Assembly (NCBI GenBank): GCA_023100825.1
Contig: CP095846.1
Coordinates: forward strand, 3,658,001-3,722,000
Direction: 5' to 3'
Source of the DNA: Nocardioidaceae bacterium SCSIO 66511
GTDB lineage: Bacteria; Actinomycetota; Actinomycetes; Propionibacteriales; Nocardioidaceae
DNA: 64,000 bases
Shown here: positions 61,664-64,000 of the stretch, piece after piece
Layout: each line of letters begins with the position of its first letter
Numbering within the stretch: position 1 is the stretch's first letter
Translations under genes and position numbers: made by a program
Notes under the pieces: generated by a model
Database searches by the model: none
Told to the model about the DNA's origin: nothing
The model's input: the letters and a program-made list of their open reading frames with translations, nothing else

Positions 61664-62286
61664 AGGTCACTGTGACGCAGTTCGTCTCGCTCGACGGTGT
61701 GAGCCAAGGCCCTGGGTCCGCCGACGAGGACGTCAGCGACGGCTTCCGCTTCGGTGGCTGGTTCGTACCGCATCTCGACGACGCCTTCGTGCAACGCGCA
61801 TCGGCGTGGCTTGACCTCGCCGACGGGCTGCTCCTCGGCCGGCGTACGTACGAGGCGTTCGCCCGCGACTGGCCGCAGATCACCGACCCCGAGGATCCGT
61901 TCACCGAGCGCATGAACGCTCTACCGAAGTACGTCGTCTCCAACACGATGACCGCCGGTGACTGGTCACCGACGACGGTCCTGCCCGGCGACCCGGTCGA
62001 GTCGGTTGCCGCGCTCAAATCCGAACCCGGCAGGGAGCTGCAGATCCACGGCAGCTCACGCCTGGCGGGCGCTCTGCTGCCCGCGGGCATTGTCGACACG
62101 TTGCGGCTCGTGGTCGCACCGGTCGTCGTGGGCAGCGGCCGACGCCTCTTCACCCGTCCCGACACCGCCACTGGTCTGCACCTGGTCGAGCACGCGGTCA
62201 CGCCCGGCGGACTCGTGTTGCTCGAATACGAGGTACTCGAGCAACCGACGCTCGCCGACTACCAAGGCGTCACGGCATTGGCTTGA
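61660..62286 (+). CDS. Dihydrofolate reductase-fold family protein (RibD C-terminal domain)
   Basis: A 208-residue protein. KVTVTQFVSLDGVSQGPG at the start, LLLGRRTYEAFARDW and the glycine-rich IHGSSRLAGALL are the actinobacterial RibD_C/DHFR-like signatures; it probably binds NADPH. The substrate is unknown. ATG 61660 overlaps the previous stop by 4 nt (ATGA). Third gene of the operon. Confidence 0.92.
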   Translation: MKVTVTQFVSLDGVSQGPGSADEDVSDGFRFGGWFVPHLDDAFVQRASAWLDLADGLLLGRRTYEAFARDWPQITDPEDPFTERMNALPKYVVSNTMTAGDWSPTTVLPGDPVESVAALKSEPGRELQIHGSSRLAGALLPAGIVDTLRLVVAPVVVGSGRRLFTRPDTATGLHLVEHAVTPGGLVLLEYEVLEQPTLADYQGVTALA

Positions 62287-62307
62287 CGGTGGAGGTACGT
62301 CGGCGGG

Positions 62308-63678
62308 TCAGCCCTGACTGATGAAACCGAGCAGATCGTGTCGGGTGAGTACGCCCACCGGCATACCGTCCTCGTGAACCAGTACGGCGTCGGCCGACTC
62401 CAGCGCCGATACTGCCTCCGCGATCGGCTCACTCGCACCGATGGTCGGCAACGGCGGACCGAGGTGCATCTCGACCGTGTCGGCGAGCTGAGCCTTCCCG
62501 GCGAAGATGTCCTCCATCAGCTCGCGCTCGCTCACCGCGCCGGATACTTCGGCGGCCATGATCGGCGGCTCAGCATTCAGCACCGGGATCTGCGACACGT
62601 CGTACTCGCGTAGCGTGGCGACGGCCTCGGCGATCGTCTCGTGCGGGTGGGTGTGGACCAGATCGGGCAGCGACCCGTCCTTACCTCGCAGCACTTCGCC
62701 GATCGTACGCTCCTGGCCCTTGGGCAAGAAGCCGTAGCGTCCGAGCCACTCGTCGTCGAACACCTTGGTGAGGTAGCCGCGACCGCCATCGGGCAGCAAC
62801 ACGACGATCACCGCGTCGGGATCCTGCAGATCCTCGGCCAGACGTACGGCCGCAGCGACGGCCATGCCGCCCGAGCCACCGACCAACATCGCTTCCTCGC
62901 GGGCGAGCTGACGGGTGGTCAGGAACGAGTCCTTATCGCTGATCTCGATGATCCGGTCACAGATATCGCGATCGTAGGTCGTCGGCCAGAAGTCCTCGCC
63001 AACGCCTTCGACCAGGTACGGGCGGCCGGTGCCGCCGGAGTACACCGACCCGTGCGGGTCGGCGCCGACGATCTGGACCCGACCGTCGCTCTTCTCCTTC
63101 AAGTACTTGCCGGTGCCGCTCACGGTGCCGCCGGTGCCGATACCGGCAACGAAGTGGGTGATGCGCCCCTCGGTCTGCTCCCAGATCTCCGGGCCGGTGG
63201 TCTCGTAGTGCGAACGCGGGTTGTTCGGGTTCGAGTACTGGTCCGGCTTCCACGCGCCTTCGGTCTCCGCGACGAGCCGATCGGAGACGCTGTAGTAGGA
63301 GTCCGGATGCTCGGGCGGCACCGCGGTCGGGCACACGACGACGTCAGCGCCGTAGGCCTTGAGCACGTTGCGCTTGTCTTCACTGACTTTGTCGGGGCAC
63401 ACGAAGATGCAGTGGTAACCCTTCTGCTGCGCGACCATCGCGAGCCCGACGCCGGTGTTGCCGCTGGTCGGTTCGACGATCGTGCCGCCGGGTTTCAGCG
63501 AGCCGTCCTGTTCGGCGGCCTCGACCATCCGGGTCGCGATGCGATCCTTGACGCTGCCGCCTGGATTGAGGTACTCGACTTTCGCGAGAATCGTGCCGGG
63601 CGCTCCGCGCGTCGATTGGTTCAACCGGACGAGCGGGGTGTCACCGATGAGGTCGAGTAGCGAGTCAACGTAGTCCAC
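62308..63678 (-). CDS. cbs: Cystathionine beta-synthase
   Basis: A 456-residue PLP enzyme that condenses serine (or O-acetylserine) with homocysteine to cystathionine in reverse transsulfuration. PLP Lys44 is in NPGGSVKDR; EPTSGNTG and GIGTGGTVSGTG bind substrate and phosphate. Two CBS domains occupy about 330-456 (VHTHPHETIAEAVATLREYD; EPIAEAVSALESADAVLVHE). There is no N-terminal heme-binding segment, as in other bacterial forms. The start is GTG 63678 (TAAGG upstream, 10 nt). O-acetylserine sulfhydrylase activity is an alternative, but the CBS domains favour this call. Confidence 0.93.
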   Translation of the reverse strand: MDYVDSLLDLIGDTPLVRLNQSTRGAPGTILAKVEYLNPGGSVKDRIATRMVEAAEQDGSLKPGGTIVEPTSGNTGVGLAMVAQQKGYHCIFVCPDKVSEDKRNVLKAYGADVVVCPTAVPPEHPDSYYSVSDRLVAETEGAWKPDQYSNPNNPRSHYETTGPEIWEQTEGRITHFVAGIGTGGTVSGTGKYLKEKSDGRVQIVGADPHGSVYSGGTGRPYLVEGVGEDFWPTTYDRDICDRIIEISDKDSFLTTRQLAREEAMLVGGSGGMAVAAAVRLAEDLQDPDAVIVVLLPDGGRGYLTKVFDDEWLGRYGFLPKGQERTIGEVLRGKDGSLPDLVHTHPHETIAEAVATLREYDVSQIPVLNAEPPIMAAEVSGAVSERELMEDIFAGKAQLADTVEMHLGPPLPTIGASEPIAEAVSALESADAVLVHEDGMPVGVLTRHDLLGFISQG

Positions 63679-63779
63679 ACCGAGTACCTTACGGCGCAGT
63701 GGTTCTCGGCGTCAGACACTGCCATGTCGTACGTACTTATTCGCTGCGGTTTGTCGGTCCGATCGGGCATCATTGAGGT

Positions 63780-64000
63780 ATGCAGACCAATCGAGCAGCC
63801 CGCCGACTCGCACTCGCCGCCGCCTACGGCGGCGGGAGTGTCGGCCTGCTCGGTGGCGCCCTCTGGGGAGTGATGAAGACCGAGGCGGGTCTCGCCCGTC
63901 GTACGATCGGCGACGCCAACGGCAAGCCACCATCCGGTGACGGCGTCTACGGCCGCGAGCTCGCCGGCGACGTCCTTGGGTTCGCCATGCTGGGTGACTC
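63780..64000 (+). CDS. SGNH/GDSL hydrolase family protein (5' part, cut by window edge)
   Basis: ATG 63780 opens 73 codons to the window end. The N-terminal hydrophobic stretch (LALAAAYGGGSVGLLGGALW) suggests a membrane anchor, and the visible end FAMLGDS is block I of the GDSL family, with the nucleophilic Ser. The family hydrolyses esters or acyl groups. It is divergent from cystathionine beta-synthase, about 100 bases apart. The rest lies outside the window. Confidence 0.75.
   Translation, partial: MQTNRAARRLALAAAYGGGSVGLLGGALWGVMKTEAGLARRTIGDANGKPPSGDGVYGRELAGDVLGFAMLGD

Overview
The window is a high-GC actinobacterial chromosome segment. Codon choice, very frequent GTACG words, GTG starts, several apparently leaderless genes and three DUF222/13E12 HNH genes suggest Propionibacteriales, probably Nocardioidaceae. 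That placement is an inference. No tRNA, rRNA, CRISPR array, transposase, integrase or phage gene was seen. About 58 protein genes are packed tightly; two are cut by the window ends (a nucleoside deaminase at the left, an SGNH/GDSL hydrolase at the right).

Layout. 1-9.6 kb: msrA, a methyltransferase, DUF222 gene 1, an acetyltransferase, an acyl-CoA synthetase-like ligase, then an ECF41 sigma factor divergent from an MMPL transporter with an ECF41-type promoter facing each way. 9.7-18.5 kb: an orphan SARP/NB-ARC/TPR regulator, a second methyltransferase, a YcaQ-type DNA glycosylase, an SDR, a PPOX-fold protein with a palindromic upstream region, an ArsC-like reductase, DUF222 gene 2 with a LexA-like box in its promoter, and hsp20. 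18.5-25.6 kb: two minus-strand operons (amidohydrolase-DUF59-IclR-ABM monooxygenase; GNAT-sulfotransferase-diaminopropionate lyase), then NmrA-like and MarR genes. 25.7-33.3 kb: AraC regulator, catalase-carbonic anhydrase-MFS operon, GntP permease, DUF222 gene 3. 33.3-40.7 kb: secreted phosphodiesterase, GlsB-like protein, secreted M28 peptidase, Lon with an HspR-like box, P450. 40.7-47.2 kb: TIGR03086 protein, a crcB pair behind a fluoride riboswitch, flavin amine oxidase, SDR, TIGR02206 membrane protein, FAD dehydrogenase, then about 530 bases without a convincing gene that hold a diverged inverted-repeat element. 47.2-53.5 kb: a five-gene MoxR/DUF58/DUF4129 operon divergent from an ABC transporter pair. 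53.5-64 kb: DUF4333 lipoprotein, Baeyer-Villiger-type monooxygenase, secreted amidase, iron-box-controlled binding protein, F420-type LLM oxidoreductase, lysE/lysG, an ArsR-SRPBCC-DHFR operon and cystathionine beta-synthase.

Common threads are stress and export: oxidative stress (msrA, catalase), heat (hsp20 and lon, both with HspR-like sites), DNA damage (YcaQ glycosylase, LexA-like box), fluoride, iron limitation and lysine export. Most regulatory sites sit beside the genes they probably control. Many regulators are local. Many neighbouring genes overlap by 4 nt (ATGA or GTGA), which implies translational coupling. The most unusual items are the paired ECF41 promoters, the inverted-repeat element at 46.7-47.15 kb, the two motif types at the three DUF222 promoters, and an amidohydrolase-DUF59 pair normally linked to diiron monooxygenases but here without one.
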